Shown here: positions 25,893 to 35,161 of the stretch, piece after piece
Layout of the letters: each line of letters opens with the position of its first letter
Position numbering within the stretch: position 1 is the stretch's first letter
From: Shewanella halifaxensis HAW-EB4
Lineage (GTDB): Bacteria; Pseudomonadota; Gammaproteobacteria; Enterobacterales; Shewanellaceae
Direction of reading: 5' to 3'
Assembly: GCF_000019185.1 (NCBI RefSeq)
Contig: NC_010334.1
Location: 2,418,001 to 2,482,000 of the forward strand
Length of the DNA stretch: 64,000 nucleotides
The notes under the pieces: model-generated
Seen by the model: only the letters and a program-made list of their open reading frames with translations
The model's database searches: none
Told to the model about the DNA's origin: nothing
Translations under genes and position numbers: made by a program

Positions 25893-26909
25893 TTAATCAG
25901 CGGTTAACTCGCCAGCGATAGAAGTCTTCATCGCGACGCGAATTTCCTCGGGTGTCATATCCGTAGATAGCAAGAAGTGTAATTTTGTCAGCGCAGCTTC
26001 AGTGGTCATATCATAGCCGCTGATCACACCAGCTTCTGCCAAAGCGTTACCTGTAGCATATCCTTCCATATTGACTCGACCTTGCATGCACTGAGTTAAG
26101 TTGACGAGTACGATACCGCGTTCGTGTGCATCTTTTAGGGTTTTGAGTAATTCAGGGGTTTGTGGAGCATTGCCAACACCAAAGGTCAGTAAGATTAAGG
26201 CTTTAACTGGCTGCTGCAAAATATTGGCAAAGATCTCGGTATTGATACCAGGGTAAAGGGTCACAACCCCTATGGGTTGCGGGCTTATCTTGGCAACCTG
26301 TAAAGACACATTATTATCAATTTTTGCGCGCTTACCAGCATGCCAACGGATCTTAATTCCGGCTTCTAAAAGCAGCGGGAAGTTTGGCGATGCAAAGGCA
26401 TTAAAGCCGTCGGCATGGGCTTTAGTGGTTCGATTACCGCGAAATAGTTTGTTGTTAAAGAATAAGCAGACTTCGGCAACAGGATAGTTTGCCGCTATAT
26501 ATAGGGCGTTGAGTAGGTTTGTTTGACCGTCTGATCTCAGCTGGGCAAGGGGAATTTGCGAGCCAGTTACGATAACGGGCTTTTGTAAGCCTTGTAGCAT
26601 GAAGGAGAGAGCCGATGCGGTAAATGCCATGGTGTCGGTACCATGGAGGATCACAAAGCCGTCATACTTATCGTAATTGGCTTTGATGTCATCGGCGATC
26701 ATCTGCCAATCGGTCGGTTTCATATTTGACGAGTCGATCAGCGGAGTGTACTCACTAATTACAAAATCAGGCATTTCATCATGGTAAAACTCAGGCATAG
26801 ATTTGACGCAGCCTGTAAGAAAGTCGGCAACAGGGGCAAAGCCATGTTCGGTTTTTTGCATACCAATGGTGCCGCCAGTGTAGGCTACGTAGATAGATCG
26901 TTTAGTCAT
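25893..26909 (-). CDS. ansA: L-asparaginase type I, cytoplasmic
   Basis: Hydrolyses L-asparagine to aspartate and ammonia. 338 aa without a signal peptide, which fits the low-affinity cytoplasmic type I enzyme. Catalytic elements: YTGGTIGM near residue 9 with the nucleophilic Thr, and HGTDTMAFTASAL with the second Thr-Asp pair. ansA next to sppA, same strand, is also the E. coli order. There are 231 bp between sppA and ansA, so separate promoters are possible. Confidence 0.94.
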   Translation of the reverse strand: MTKRSIYVAYTGGTIGMQKTEHGFAPVADFLTGCVKSMPEFYHDEMPDFVISEYTPLIDSSNMKPTDWQMIADDIKANYDKYDGFVILHGTDTMAFTASALSFMLQGLQKPVIVTGSQIPLAQLRSDGQTNLLNALYIAANYPVAEVCLFFNNKLFRGNRTTKAHADGFNAFASPNFPLLLEAGIKIRWHAGKRAKIDNNVSLQVAKISPQPIGVVTLYPGINTEIFANILQQPVKALILLTFGVGNAPQTPELLKTLKDAHERGIVLVNLTQCMQGRVNMEGYATGNALAEAGVISGYDMTTEAALTKLHFLLSTDMTPEEIRVAMKTSIAGELTAD

Positions 26910-27069
26910 TTGATTTTGTTTTTTAGTTTCGATTAAATCACGATGTAGGGATTATATACCCAAAGTGGATAGAGATGCAGACAATAAGGGTCATTAGCTG
27001 AGGTAAGTATAGGGTTATATGTCAGTAATGAGACCTTTTACAAAAGTCAGTGGATTGATAGGGGAAATG

Positions 27070-27098
27070 AATGAGCCCAGCGATTCGCTGGGCTCATT
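27070..27098. terminator. Hairpin downstream of sppA
   Basis: 14-bp perfect inverted repeat (27070-27083 with 27085-27098). The U-tract is poor in both directions, so termination efficiency is uncertain, but its position fits the end of the leftward sppA transcript. Confidence 0.55.
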
Positions 27099-27140
27099 TG
27101 TTGGTCTACACCTGTACTTCACATTTATGCATAACGGTTT

Positions 27141-28982
27141 TTAGTAATTACAGGTATCGCAATACAAGTAAACACCGTTTGGATCGTCAAATGACTTAAA
27201 TTCATCAATCACACTCGACCACTGTGACAAGACCGTTTCAAGTACACTAGATTGAGCGAAACTTTGCGGCATATAGCTCGACGCTGACGCTAACATCTCT
27301 TGAATAAACTGCTCTTGTGGAGAAAGCTCTCTTTCGATGACTTCAGTGTCGTACTGTTCAAGCTTGGCCATTTGTGCCGCTTTAGTGACGGCATCTTGAA
27401 GCTCTCCTAAGCCATCAACAAGGCCTAACTCTAATGCCTTACGTCCTGTCCATACCCGTCCCTGAGCAATGCTATCGACATAATCTAGGCTCATATCGCG
27501 CTCTGATGCCACCAATGAGATAAAATCTTGATAACCGCGCTCAATATGGCGTTGAATAATCGCTTGAATTTGAGGAGACAGACCTTTGGTGACTGAAAAA
27601 CCAGCCCATTCTGATGTGCCCACACCATCAGTGTGAACGCCAATGCTGGCTAACGAGTCTTCGAACGTGGTCACCATGCCAAAGATCCCGATGGAACCCG
27701 TTAATGTGGTTGGGGTTGCATAGATATAATCTGCACTCGCTGAGATCCAGTAACCGCCCGATGCGGCATAACTGCCCATGCTGACGATGATTGGCTTGTT
27801 AGCTGCTTTTATCGCTAACACTTCTTGTCTAATCTCTTCAGAAGCGAAGGCGCTACCACCTGGGCTGTCTACACGGAGTACGACAGCTTTAACTGAATCA
27901 TCAAAGCGAGCTTGTCTTAATAACTCTGAAGTACTCTTACCACCAATTTGGCCTGCAGGTTGTGAGCCATTGAGAATATTACCCTTGGCAACAATAATAC
28001 CGACTTTGTCGTTTAGAGATAGAATAGGGTGAGTTTGAGTGACCGACAGATAATCATAAAAATCGATATGCTTATAAGAATCCCCATCCGCCGATTTACC
28101 TACGGCATCAACCATAACAAGCCTAAACTCATCGGTGGTTTTAAGGCCATCGACCCATTTCATATTCAGCGCCATTTCAGCCGATTTACCGTTAGCCTTA
28201 TCGAGCTCGGCAAGGTAATTATCTGCGCTTAGTGATAAATTATTGCTATCAATACCACGGTTAGCGGCAACAGTATCAGCATAGCTCTGCCATAAATCGT
28301 TTAATAGCACTAAGTTAGCTTCTTTAGCTGCATCAGACATATCGTCGCGAATAAACGGCTCTACTGCGGACTTGAATGTGCCGACTCTGAAAACGTGTGC
28401 ATTGATTTTTAGTTTGTCTAAAGCTGATTTGAAGTAAAGGCGGTAGCGGGCCAAGCCTTCAATTTCAACACTCCCTTGTGGGTTGAGATAAACTTTATCG
28501 GCAAAGCTGGCAAGGAAATATTGATTTTGACCATACCAATTACCGTTAGCCACAACGGTCTTGCCTGTGGCCTTGAAAGATTCGATAGCATTGCCGATTG
28601 ACTGAAGTTTGCTTATACCAGTGCCGTGTAGCATCCCTAAGTCTAACACCATCTGGTTGATCCGTGTATCCGTTGCGGCGTTCTCAATAACGGTTAACAC
28701 GTCAGCCAATAAAATCTCACCGCTACCGTCGGCCTCATTTCCGCTTTTCATGGCGGCTTCGATGGGATCTACTTGGCGCTTTTGATCAACAATCACTCCT
28801 GATAGATTGAGTACCAACGCGGAACCATCTTCTACTTCTACCCCATCATCTGTGGTAAGACTTACAATGATAATAGCAATCACGCCAAAGAAAATAAGAT
28901 TAAGAAAAAGCTTCCTTAGTCCATTGACGGTATTCCATATAAGGAGGAACATCCTTTTAAATATTGAGGGTTTAGTGGGCAT
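27141..28982 (-). CDS. sppA: Signal peptide peptidase SppA, 67-kDa type
   Basis: Inner-membrane serine protease degrading cleaved signal peptides in the periplasm. 613 aa with one N-terminal membrane segment (about 27-43) and two tandem S49 domains. The catalytic dyad is Lys204 (RVGTFKSAVEPF) in the first domain and Ser408 (GSYAASGGYW) in the second, spacing as in E. coli SppA. The C-terminal end holds a CDTC motif (YLYCDTCNY). AAGGAG precedes the ATG at 28982. It is followed by ansA on the same strand. Confidence 0.95.
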   Translation of the reverse strand: MPTKPSIFKRMFLLIWNTVNGLRKLFLNLIFFGVIAIIIVSLTTDDGVEVEDGSALVLNLSGVIVDQKRQVDPIEAAMKSGNEADGSGEILLADVLTVIENAATDTRINQMVLDLGMLHGTGISKLQSIGNAIESFKATGKTVVANGNWYGQNQYFLASFADKVYLNPQGSVEIEGLARYRLYFKSALDKLKINAHVFRVGTFKSAVEPFIRDDMSDAAKEANLVLLNDLWQSYADTVAANRGIDSNNLSLSADNYLAELDKANGKSAEMALNMKWVDGLKTTDEFRLVMVDAVGKSADGDSYKHIDFYDYLSVTQTHPILSLNDKVGIIVAKGNILNGSQPAGQIGGKSTSELLRQARFDDSVKAVVLRVDSPGGSAFASEEIRQEVLAIKAANKPIIVSMGSYAASGGYWISASADYIYATPTTLTGSIGIFGMVTTFEDSLASIGVHTDGVGTSEWAGFSVTKGLSPQIQAIIQRHIERGYQDFISLVASERDMSLDYVDSIAQGRVWTGRKALELGLVDGLGELQDAVTKAAQMAKLEQYDTEVIERELSPQEQFIQEMLASASSYMPQSFAQSSVLETVLSQWSSVIDEFKSFDDPNGVYLYCDTCNY

Positions 28983-29107
28983 TAGCCACTCCTTTCTAGC
29001 TTAATTGACATAATGCTAACTGAAATCTGCGAGGAAAGGAAAATTCAATTGTAAAGGAATCTATTAGCAGGCTTATTGAGCTTATTGTTTACACAGGGTA
29101 TGCTGGA

Positions 29108-29125
29108 TTGAATCACTTGTTTAAA
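29108..29125. promoter_or_regulatory. PsrA-like fatty-acid regulator box upstream of fadH
   Basis: TTGAATCACTTGTTTAAA matches the site before the acyl-CoA dehydrogenase gene (58132-58149) at 15 of 18 positions and has an imperfect palindromic layout resembling GAAAC-N4-GTTTA. PsrA is the fatty-acid-responsive repressor of beta-oxidation genes in Shewanella and Pseudomonas. Assignment is inference. Confidence 0.5.
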
Positions 29126-29137
29126 AAGGATGTTTGA

Positions 29138-31153
29138 ATGTCGTTTCCGCATTTATTAGAACCCTTAGATCTGGGGTTCACCCAGTTAAAAAACCGTGTG
29201 TTGATGGGTTCAATGCACACAGGTTTAGAAGAAGAAAAGGGCGGTTTTGAGAAACTGGCAGTGTTTTATAAGGAACGTGCGCTAGGTGGTGTTGGGTTAA
29301 TCGTTACCGGAGGGATCTCGCCTAACCTACGCGGCCGTCTTGCCCCTAACGCTTGCCAGTTAAGCTTTCCTTGGCAAGTCAAAAAACACACCAAAGTGAC
29401 CCAAGCGGTTCATGAGGCTGGCGGCAAAATTTGTATGCAGCTATTGCACGCAGGACGCTACGGTTATCATCCGTTCTCAAGTGCGCCGAGTAAGATTAAA
29501 TCGCCTATCACCCCGTTTACTCCGTCTGCTATGTCAACAAGACAGGTCTCCTGTACGATTAAAGACTATGTCACCAGCGCAGCATTAGCCAAAAAAGCGG
29601 GCTATGACGGCGTGGAAGTGATGGGCAGTGAAGGTTACCTGATTAATCAGTTTGTTAGCTCTCGTACCAACAAGCGAACCGATAAGTGGGGCGGCGGCTT
29701 TGAAAACCGTGCCCAATTCCCGATAGAGATCGTTAAACAAATTCGCGCTAAGGTTGGCTCTGATTTTATTATCATCTTTAGATTGTCGATGTTAGATCTT
29801 GTTGATAATGGCTCCACTTGGGAAGAGGTGGTACAACTCGCTAAGTGGCTAGAGCAAGCAGGCGTCACCATCATCAATACAGGGATCGGTTGGCATGAAG
29901 CGCGCGTTCCGACCATAGCCACCAGTGTGCCTCGCGGCGCATTTTCTTGGGTGACAGAGCGTTTGATGAAAGAGATGTCTATCCCGCTGATAGCGACCAA
30001 CCGCATCAACACGCCTGAAGTCGCTGAGCATATCATTTCATCCGGCCAAGCGGATATGGTATCGATGGCGCGTCCTTTCCTGGCCGATCCTGATTTCGTC
30101 AACAAAGCGGCGGCGAATACACCTGAACTAATCAATACTTGTATTGGCTGTAATCAGGCTTGTCTTGATCATACCTTCGCTCTGAAGCGCGCAACCTGTC
30201 TTGTTAACCCTAGAGCCTGTTATGAAACTGAGCTGAACTTTACGCCAGCTCAGCATAAGAAGCGCATTGCAGTGATGGGCGCCGGACCTGCCGGAATGGC
30301 ATTTTCAATTTATGCGGCGAGGCGCGGCCATGATGTGGTGCTGTTTGAGGCTAAATCAGAGGTGGGCGGCCAGTTTAATCTTGCACGTAAAATACCAGGC
30401 AAAGAGGAGTTTAATGAAACCATTCGTTACTTCCTTAATCAAATAAAGCTGCACAAGGTGGAACTACGTTTAAACACTCGTCTCGATGCCAGTGTCGTCC
30501 GAGATGAGAAGTTCGATGAAATCGTTATATCGTCAGGTGTAATGCCTAGACCGATTGAGCTACCTGGTTTTGATAACCCTAAAGTGGTCGACTACCAAAA
30601 AGTACTCAATGGTGAAGTGCAAATAGGCCTGAAGGTCGCGCTTATCGGTGCCGGTGGTATTGGTTTTGATATGGCGCATTTCCTTTGTGAGTCAGAGTCT
30701 TCGACGCTGGATCTCAATCGCTGGTTAAAGCAGTGGGGGATAGATAAAGACTATAAAGAACCGGGCGGTTTGACGGAACCTGTGCCAGAAGGTAAGCATA
30801 GACAAGTGTACTTATTGCAACGTAAGGCCACCAAGATGGGTAAGGGGCTGGGTAAAACTACGGGGTGGATCCATCGCTCAGTACTGAAGCAACATCAAGT
30901 GACAATGAAAACAGGCGTGAGCTACGAGAAGTTTGACCAGCAAGGTTTGCATATCAAGGTAGAGGGTAAAGCCGAAGTGCTAGATGTCGATAATGTCATC
31001 TTGTGCGCAGGGCAAGTATCAAATACTGAGCTTGTGGATGAGATGAAGTCTACTGGTATACCCGTGCACCTAATCGGTGGCGTTGATGTTGCTGCAGAGC
31101 TAGATGCCAAGCGCGCAATTCGCCAAGGTGCGGAGTTAGCTATCGCGCTGTAA
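29138..31153 (+). CDS. fadH: 2,4-Dienoyl-CoA reductase (NADPH), FadH type
   Basis: Multidomain flavoenzyme of unsaturated fatty-acid beta-oxidation, 671 aa. An N-terminal FMN TIM barrel of the Old Yellow Enzyme type (residues 1-330, with QLLHAGRYGYHP) is followed by the 4Fe-4S cluster Cys335, Cys338, Cys342 and Cys354, one residue offset from E. coli 334/337/341/353. FAD domain (GAGPAGMAFS, about 381) and NADPH-binding motif (GAGGIGFDMA) complete the enzyme. AAGGA precedes the ATG. A PsrA-like box lies just upstream, and a second, SDR-type candidate reductase is at 54729. Confidence 0.94.
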   Translation: MSFPHLLEPLDLGFTQLKNRVLMGSMHTGLEEEKGGFEKLAVFYKERALGGVGLIVTGGISPNLRGRLAPNACQLSFPWQVKKHTKVTQAVHEAGGKICMQLLHAGRYGYHPFSSAPSKIKSPITPFTPSAMSTRQVSCTIKDYVTSAALAKKAGYDGVEVMGSEGYLINQFVSSRTNKRTDKWGGGFENRAQFPIEIVKQIRAKVGSDFIIIFRLSMLDLVDNGSTWEEVVQLAKWLEQAGVTIINTGIGWHEARVPTIATSVPRGAFSWVTERLMKEMSIPLIATNRINTPEVAEHIISSGQADMVSMARPFLADPDFVNKAAANTPELINTCIGCNQACLDHTFALKRATCLVNPRACYETELNFTPAQHKKRIAVMGAGPAGMAFSIYAARRGHDVVLFEAKSEVGGQFNLARKIPGKEEFNETIRYFLNQIKLHKVELRLNTRLDASVVRDEKFDEIVISSGVMPRPIELPGFDNPKVVDYQKVLNGEVQIGLKVALIGAGGIGFDMAHFLCESESSTLDLNRWLKQWGIDKDYKEPGGLTEPVPEGKHRQVYLLQRKATKMGKGLGKTTGWIHRSVLKQHQVTMKTGVSYEKFDQQGLHIKVEGKAEVLDVDNVILCAGQVSNTELVDEMKSTGIPVHLIGGVDVAAELDAKRAIRQGAELAIAL

Positions 31154-31197
31154 ATTAACGAATGCCGCTACTCTTTTGATATAGCAGGTAAGCATTT

Positions 31198-31237
31198 AAA
31201 AAAACCTGATTATGCAGATGCATAAACAGGTTTTTTT
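31198..31237 (+). terminator. Terminator of fadH
   Basis: Nested stem: CCTG/CAGG outside TTATGCA-GA-TGCATAA, flanked by seven A and seven T residues. Strong intrinsic terminator that could work on both strands, also closing the leftward decarboxylase gene. Confidence 0.88.
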
Positions 31238-31298
31238 GTGTTACAAAGGCACTTTAACAAATCATCATTATGGTGATTAAATCTGTTGTTCAAATACT

Positions 31299-32432
31299 TT
31301 ATTTGACCTTACCAAATACCTGCCCCATTTTGTACAGCATATCCTCTTGTGTAACCTGAATATCAATGTCGTTTCTTTCAAACAACATTATCATATCGGA
31401 ACCGCCAAAAAGGAAATTACCAAATTCATCACCCTTATTCAGATAGTCACCTTCGTCTACACTGAAATTACATGATGAAATAACATCCATACCGATCGGT
31501 AAGCAGGCGACAAGGCCGACTGGAGAGTCAATAACCATTAGGCCTCGCTCCTGCGAAAACTGATAATCAGTACCGTCGGAAGCTCCTAAATGACCTTGCT
31601 CATCTCTAGTTACATTAGCAAAAACGTCTCCTGAAAGTTGCTTTAGCTCTAAGATCGTACCTCGCACAGGTGTATGGTATCTGTGATAAGTCAAAACCGT
31701 TAGATAACTATGAGTAAATATGCCGTTCTTAAATCTGTCGGCATATTTTGTGTGTTTTAGTAATTCTTCAATACTATATGTATTTCCTTTAGATACGCTG
31801 ATAGTGTCCGTTTCACTTATTTTCCAAGTGCCTTTGTATACACTGTCTGCTGGCACCGTGATGACCTTATCATCAGCCATATTTTTGTGAATTTCATTTC
31901 GGTCTTCATCTGGATTTGAATCAAGGCCTTTAGCCGAATTTTCGTAGGCAAGAGTCTTAGCGCCGATAGGACGTTTGCCAGGTTTAATATTTCTGCAGAA
32001 AAAAGCATTGAATGAGTTAAAGCCTCCAGGCGGCACGATGAAGTTTTCAATGACAAAACCTTTGTCATCAATAAAAGATTGCAGATCATTACTTGATTGT
32101 GGACTATTGAGGAAGGCACCAAACTGTTGAGTATACAAAACCATCCAGTTTTTAAACTCAGCAAAATTTGGATCTTTCTGAAACTTATTACTGCCTTGGC
32201 TGATAATAAAATATATGCCATGAAACAGATCGCTAAATGTGGAATCTGCAGGCGTAGTAACCAGCATTTTATCTAGGTACTCGTAGAAACCATCTAGATT
32301 AGAGATAGCAGTATCACTGTATGGAGGAATCCATTCTGCTTTTTCGATGCACTTTATTAGTTCTAATCGGTATTCTTGCTTTGATTCTATAATGTGTTTC
32401 AAGTTCCGTACGATACTTGTAGTGCTAGTCAT
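31299..32432 (-). CDS. PsiD-like pyruvoyl-dependent decarboxylase (phosphatidylserine decarboxylase superfamily)
   Basis: 377 aa. The C-terminal two thirds carry the PSD fold: GFNSFNAFFCRNI followed by GKRPI, VPADSVYKGTW, TYHRYHTPVRGTI with the catalytic His region, and GNFLFGGSDMIML with the self-cleaving GGS (Ser345 would become the pyruvoyl group of a 33-residue alpha chain). The N-terminal ~150 residues match the extension of PsiD-type enzymes rather than bacterial Psd, and there is no membrane segment. The fungal member PsiD decarboxylates L-tryptophan. Here the substrate is unknown. The gene is isolated, AT-rich and flanked by large non-coding gaps, suggesting acquisition. Housekeeping psd is not in this window. 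GAGGAA precedes the ATG. Confidence 0.8.
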   Translation of the reverse strand: MTSTTSIVRNLKHIIESKQEYRLELIKCIEKAEWIPPYSDTAISNLDGFYEYLDKMLVTTPADSTFSDLFHGIYFIISQGSNKFQKDPNFAEFKNWMVLYTQQFGAFLNSPQSSNDLQSFIDDKGFVIENFIVPPGGFNSFNAFFCRNIKPGKRPIGAKTLAYENSAKGLDSNPDEDRNEIHKNMADDKVITVPADSVYKGTWKISETDTISVSKGNTYSIEELLKHTKYADRFKNGIFTHSYLTVLTYHRYHTPVRGTILELKQLSGDVFANVTRDEQGHLGASDGTDYQFSQERGLMVIDSPVGLVACLPIGMDVISSCNFSVDEGDYLNKGDEFGNFLFGGSDMIMLFERNDIDIQVTQEDMLYKMGQVFGKVK

Positions 32433-33025
32433 CTCTTATTCCTCTGTATATTTGTTAAAATTTAACGCTAAATCCTATTGAAAATAAGCTTAGTTCATAA
32501 AACCTTTTCAACAAGCTTCCATACTTTTATATATGACTGTTAATGTACGGTGACAAATAATGGTAGAAATGCTTATGGAGGGAGTGGTTAAAGCTATCTG
32601 TTTTCTAGATGTACGTGACGGTGAATTTAAAAGGATAATTAAACATTAACTCAAACTGAATATTCTATCTATTCAAAGGAATAATTCACGCTTACTTCAC
32701 GAACTATCGACTATGGTATTGGAATTGGCATTAAAGTCAGCAGTATAAGTGGTATGTACTATAGTATTGATTACTAATGAAACGTTAGTCATATGTCTAT
32801 GCAGATAGACTTAATAGTGACTAGGTTTAGATCACTAATACTAGAGTAAGGATTATATATAGAATGGCCTATTTAGTCGTTCTTAAACGCTGTTAAGCAT
32901 TAAGTAGAGCATGGCAAGCGACTTGTAAAATATCGAGTGCAGGGGCATCGTGTGCTACGTGTACTCTAGCGGATAGAGACCGTTAATATATAAATTTTAG
33001 TCAACGATTTATAAGGGGTAATGAC
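32433..33025. other. AT-rich gene-free region
   Basis: 593 bp between the divergent decarboxylase and YgiW-like genes. No supported reading frame, tRNA or strong hairpin. Presumably holds both promoters, but no -35/-10 pair was convincing. Composition is more AT-rich than the surrounding housekeeping DNA. Confidence 0.55.
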
Positions 33026-33388
33026 ATGAAAAAAGTACTATTAGTAAGTGCATTGATATTTGCATCATCAAGTGTATTCGCAGCTCAAACAAGTGACCCT
33101 CAGGGCGGCTTCATTGGCCCTAGTAATGTAAGTGTTAAAACAGTTGCAGTTGCTTTAGAAGCCAAGGATGACACGCCTGTAGTATTAACGGGTTATATCG
33201 TGGCTAGCTTGGGTGATGAAGCCTACAAGTTCAAAGATGAGACTGGAGAAGTCATCGTTGAAATTGATGATCGTGACTGGAATGGCGTTGAAGCGACTCC
33301 TGAAACCAAAGTCGTGCTTGAGGGTGAGGTTGATAGCAGTTGGTCTTACACCCAAATTGATGTTGATACGGTTAAATTAGCAAAATAG
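33026..33388 (+). CDS. YgiW/YdeI-family periplasmic OB-fold (BOF) protein
   Basis: 120 aa. A Sec signal peptide (MKKVLLVSALIFASSSVFA) ends at residue 19. The mature part matches the bacterial OB-fold family: GGFIGPS, VVLTGYIVASLGDEAYKFKDETGEV, IEIDDRDW-type strand (VEIDDRDWNGVEATPETKV) and VEGEVD-like end (LEGEVDSSW). Family members are linked to stress tolerance and, as VisP, to peptidoglycan binding. The ribosome site is AGGGG. Monocistronic with a terminator about 105 bp downstream. Confidence 0.87.
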   Translation: MKKVLLVSALIFASSSVFAAQTSDPQGGFIGPSNVSVKTVAVALEAKDDTPVVLTGYIVASLGDEAYKFKDETGEVIVEIDDRDWNGVEATPETKVVLEGEVDSSWSYTQIDVDTVKLAK

Positions 33389-33491
33389 CTTTATAGTGCA
33401 TAACTGTGTGGCGATATTGCTTTGCAGTGACTTAGATTTGTAGTGATATAGCTTTACAGTGTAGGTTCCGAGCTAAATTGACAAGTCTATT

Positions 33492-33521
33492 AGACCAGTA
33501 GTATTTGCTACTGGTCTTTTT
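33492..33521 (+). terminator. Intrinsic terminator
   Basis: AGACCAGTAG (33492-33501) pairs with CTACTGGTCT (33508-33517), followed by T-rich sequence. It closes the YgiW-like gene. Confidence 0.82.
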
Positions 33522-33591
33522 ATTTCCATTTTCTTGTTGTCAATTTTCAGGCTTAAACCTTTAGTCAAACAGGAGCACTTTTTGGTAAGTG

Positions 33592-34482
33592 CTAGAACAT
33601 CTGTTGCTCTGTAGAGGTCGCTTGCTGACAGTATGCCAGTCGGTGTCTGATGCTATCTAAATATTGAGAGGCTTGATTATCAACCAAATACCAAAAAGAG
33701 CTTGTTTGCTCAGGTGTTTGGTTAAAGAACATTAGCTCACAGGCTAGTAGTTTTTCTTGAGTTGAATGATGTAACCAGATTTCAATGGGGCTTGCCGCTA
33801 AATATTTCAGTAGCTTTAGGTTTTCTGTAACCAATTTATCGTTATCTTGGTTCAACTTGAACTGTGCTTGGTCGTGCACTTTTTTGAGTAATATAAAAGG
33901 GCATTGCTCTATGTATTGGCCCTTGTTTAGCTTGGCTTTATTGTTTGGTTCTTGGAAGGGATCTGGTTGGGTTAACATCAACTCAGGCCAGTTAAGCTTG
34001 GTGTCTGGTAAACCTAATGCAATACGACGCTCCCCTAGCCAGTTATGGACCATACAAGCTAAGTAGTCATCACTTTGCATCGTTAACTTACGCTTAAGGC
34101 TTGGTAGTAGTGACATACGCTTAACATTTAGCTGGCTAGAAAGCCTTGTCATCAGCACGGTGGTCACCAATCCGGTCGACGGCCAACAGTGAAGTTCTTT
34201 TTCTAAAGACTCTGCTATCTCAATAAGCTGCAGTGTTAATGACTCCTGCTCAGCTTCTGCAAAAGGAGCGGTGACAACAAAGGGGCTCTTTGACCCAACA
34301 AATGGGCCGTTGGAGATATTGATGAGCATGCTTTGTTTTGAATCTTGCTTGTCGTGAAGTTTTGTACCGTTAAAAATGAAGGTTGCTCCGCTTGATGGGA
34401 TATCCCACTTTCCGTTTGCATTACCGATAATGGTCACTTTACTTAGTATGGATAATAGCTTAGTTGAGCTAACTGTCTGCAT
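33592..34482 (-). CDS. Uncharacterised protein with weak sialyltransferase-like motifs
   Basis: 296 aa, cytoplasmic, no signal peptide or membrane helix. Not recognised as a named family. The N-terminus VTIIGNANGKWDIP is reminiscent of the IxGNG nucleotide-sugar motif of GT42/GT29-type glycosyltransferases. WPSTGLVTTVLMTRL and KRMSLLPSL further on recall the second motif of those folds, and LGERRIAL follows. The C-terminal third is probably helical. These resemblances are weak and by eye only. It lies in the accessory-looking stretch next to the PsiD-like gene. Confidence 0.6.
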   Translation of the reverse strand: MQTVSSTKLLSILSKVTIIGNANGKWDIPSSGATFIFNGTKLHDKQDSKQSMLINISNGPFVGSKSPFVVTAPFAEAEQESLTLQLIEIAESLEKELHCWPSTGLVTTVLMTRLSSQLNVKRMSLLPSLKRKLTMQSDDYLACMVHNWLGERRIALGLPDTKLNWPELMLTQPDPFQEPNNKAKLNKGQYIEQCPFILLKKVHDQAQFKLNQDNDKLVTENLKLLKYLAASPIEIWLHHSTQEKLLACELMFFNQTPEQTSSFWYLVDNQASQYLDSIRHRLAYCQQATSTEQQMF

Positions 34483-34702
34483 TTTCGCCTTCAGATTAAA
34501 GTCACTTTGCGGACGATTATATCAATGAACACAACAAGATTGTTTGATTGTTATATATTTTTTAGCATTTGTATCTGCGAGTGATACATTGAGGAAGCCT
34601 TCTATTTTGAATGCAGACTAGGTCCGAACGGGAGCGAGCAGAGACTGGTATTTTGATGGAGGGATAAAGCAAATGATTTTTTAGCTAATGAAGTATGTAT
34701 CA

Positions 34703-34766
34703 AGCCCCTTATACCAGATAGTCAGCAGCGACTAAGTAGTCGCTTGATACCAGTTAAGAAGGGGCT
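34703..34766. repeat. Nested stem-loop downstream of the nrdAB-ferredoxin unit
   Basis: AGCCCCTT (34703-34710) pairs with AAGGGGCT (34759-34766), and inside is GCGACT-AAGT-AGTCGC (34728-34743). No T-run follows in the leftward direction, so it may stabilise the 3' end rather than terminate. Confidence 0.5.
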
Positions 34767-34783
34767 AAGAGGAGGAAAAAATC

Positions 34784-35161
34784 TTAAAGTACTTTAGCAG
34801 TAGCTGATTGATGTGTGGGAACTCGCACAACCACTTCTGCACCCTCTGCTGAAAGCGCTAAGTCGATATCCCCATCAGGAATGCAGCAGCAGGGCAGGCA
34901 TTCATCGGCTTCTAATGTGACAAGCGGCTCACGAAAGTAGCTGACCTTACCTGCCTTTACTTTAGTCTTGCACTGGCCACAATAGCCACTGCGACATTCT
35001 GAGAATATCTTTACTCGCTTTTGTTCAAGCGCCTCAAGCAGGGTTAAGTGTTGCTGATTAAACAGCAACACAGGCATGCCTTGAAGGCTCACAATCGGAG
35101 CCTTCTTAAAGCTTGCTTGACTAAAGTCTTGTGGTTTATAGGTCAAAGTCTGAGAACTCAT
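34784..35161 (-). CDS. 2Fe-2S ferredoxin associated with class Ia ribonucleotide reductase (YfaE-like)
   Basis: Plant-type [2Fe-2S] ferredoxin of about 125 aa. The cluster motif CRSGYCGQC with a distant CLPCC supplies the ligands, and LTLLEALEQKRVKI, REPLVTLEADECLPCCC match E. coli YfaE, which maintains the diiron-tyrosyl cofactor of NrdB. It directly follows nrdB and overlaps its end. The start is uncertain: frames open at 35194, with ATG at 35167 and 35161. YfaE homology begins only near residue 20, so a later start is also possible. Confidence 0.85.
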   Translation of the reverse strand: MSSQTLTYKPQDFSQASFKKAPIVSLQGMPVLLFNQQHLTLLEALEQKRVKIFSECRSGYCGQCKTKVKAGKVSYFREPLVTLEADECLPCCCIPDGDIDLALSAEGAEVVVRVPTHQSATAKVL

